DNA of 39,428 nucleotides from Microcaldota archaeon (GTDB lineage: Archaea; Micrarchaeota; Micrarchaeia; Anstonellales; JAGGTN01), in contig JAGGTN010000017.1 in assembly GCA_021163645.1 (NCBI GenBank), positions 1 to 39,428 of the forward strand. The letters run 5' to 3'. Every line of letters begins with the position of its first letter. The first letter of the stretch is position 1. Both the position numbers and the translations under genes were made by a program. Shown in pieces: positions 38,621 through 39,428 of the stretch. A model generated the notes under the pieces. It saw only the letters and a list, made by a program, of their open reading frames with translations. It was not told where the DNA came from and searched no databases.

Positions 38621-39425
38621 CTATAAGAGTTTAGCGAGGTTTCTTATATCTTTACCAGCCACATGTGTATAGATTTGGGTTGTTCTCAGGCTTTTATGCC
38701 CAAGTAATTGCTGAATATACCTGATATCAGCTCCTGCCTCCAGCAGATGTGTGGCAAAGCTATGCCTTAAAGTGTGAGGAGTAACCTTCTTTTTAATCCC
38801 TGCTTTTCTTGCAGCATTTTTTACTATTTGCTGAATCGTTCTTTTGTTGTATTCGCCACTGTTTTGTGACATAAAAACCAACCCTGTTCGTTAATACCAT
38901 AAACCTTTAACACTTCCTTCAATCTGGGATGCACACAACCCTCTCTTTTCTTCCTTTAGCTGTTTTAATATGAATGGTGTCTCTACCAAAATCTATGTCT
39001 TGCCATTTCAGATTTCTAACTTCTTCTAAACGCAAGCCGGCATAATAAAGAAACATCAGAATAAGCTTGTGCTTGATGTTCACGGTTACTTTTATCATTT
39101 TGATTATTTCTTCTCTGTTTAGTACTATTGGCAATCTCAAATCTTTCTTGGCCAGTGGTATTCTCTCTTCAAATTTTTCATTTAGCACATTTTCATAGAA
39201 GAATTTCAGAGCGAAATAAACACTTCTCATCGTTGATCTGCTCTTATTTGAATAAGAAAGCAAAAATCCTCTTGGTGTTTTCCCAGATTTCAAAAACCTT
39301 TTCACAACCGAAATATAAGATTTGCCTGTCTGGTAGGAATACTTCCTTAATTTCACCTCTTCTATGAGTTTGCCTATCAGCTCATACCTCTCTTGTGGGG
39401 TAAGCTTTTTAACATTTAGAGTCAT
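38621..39425 (-). pseudogene. XerC/D/XerA-like tyrosine recombinase, frameshifted
   Basis: N-part YYAGLRLEEVRNLKWQDIDF and C-part [41 protein letters not shown] in different frames; connecting frame reads [16 protein letters not shown]. Confidence 0.8.
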
Positions 39426-39428
39426 AAA

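Overview
Archaeal chromosome segment. Gene content is compatible with a DPANN-type genome, but I cannot assign taxonomy from the window alone. Almost all genes are on the minus strand. Information-processing core: RPL37Ae/RpoP/Pcc1/prefoldin, exosome Rrp42-Rrp41-Rrp4, SBDS, proteasome alpha, bacterial-type MutS, SRP54, PriS/PriL, Orc1/Cdc6 divergent from SepF, TrmJ-like and HemK/Mtq2-like methyltransferases, PheT/PheS, acylphosphatase, RadA. There is also a T4SS-like (VirB4/VirB6-like) membrane cluster and a frameshifted tyrosine recombinase at the right edge. The most striking content is two intron-rich tRNA genes that simple tRNA searches could miss. (i) A tRNA-Thr(GGU) at 35756-36016 is interrupted by THREE introns, in the D-loop, anticodon loop and T-loop. 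The anticodon-loop and T-loop introns are near-identical copies of the same ~62-nt element. (ii) A tRNA-Arg(UCG) at 22340-22599 has TWO introns, in the anticodon loop and at the same T-loop position. Removing introns at predicted bulge-helix-bulge cleavage points restores normal cloverleaves, including the 15-48 Levitt pair. An 18-nt core motif is shared between the Thr introns and the Arg anticodon intron, and part of it recurs in a free-standing hairpin at ~38.4 kb. This suggests a mobile or duplicating family of archaeal tRNA introns. Other points of note: a tandem pair of HAD-like proteins that appear to have lost catalytic motifs, dispersed GT/CA-skewed intergenic tracts sharing exact 31-41 nt words, and a four-repeat winged-helix-like protein.
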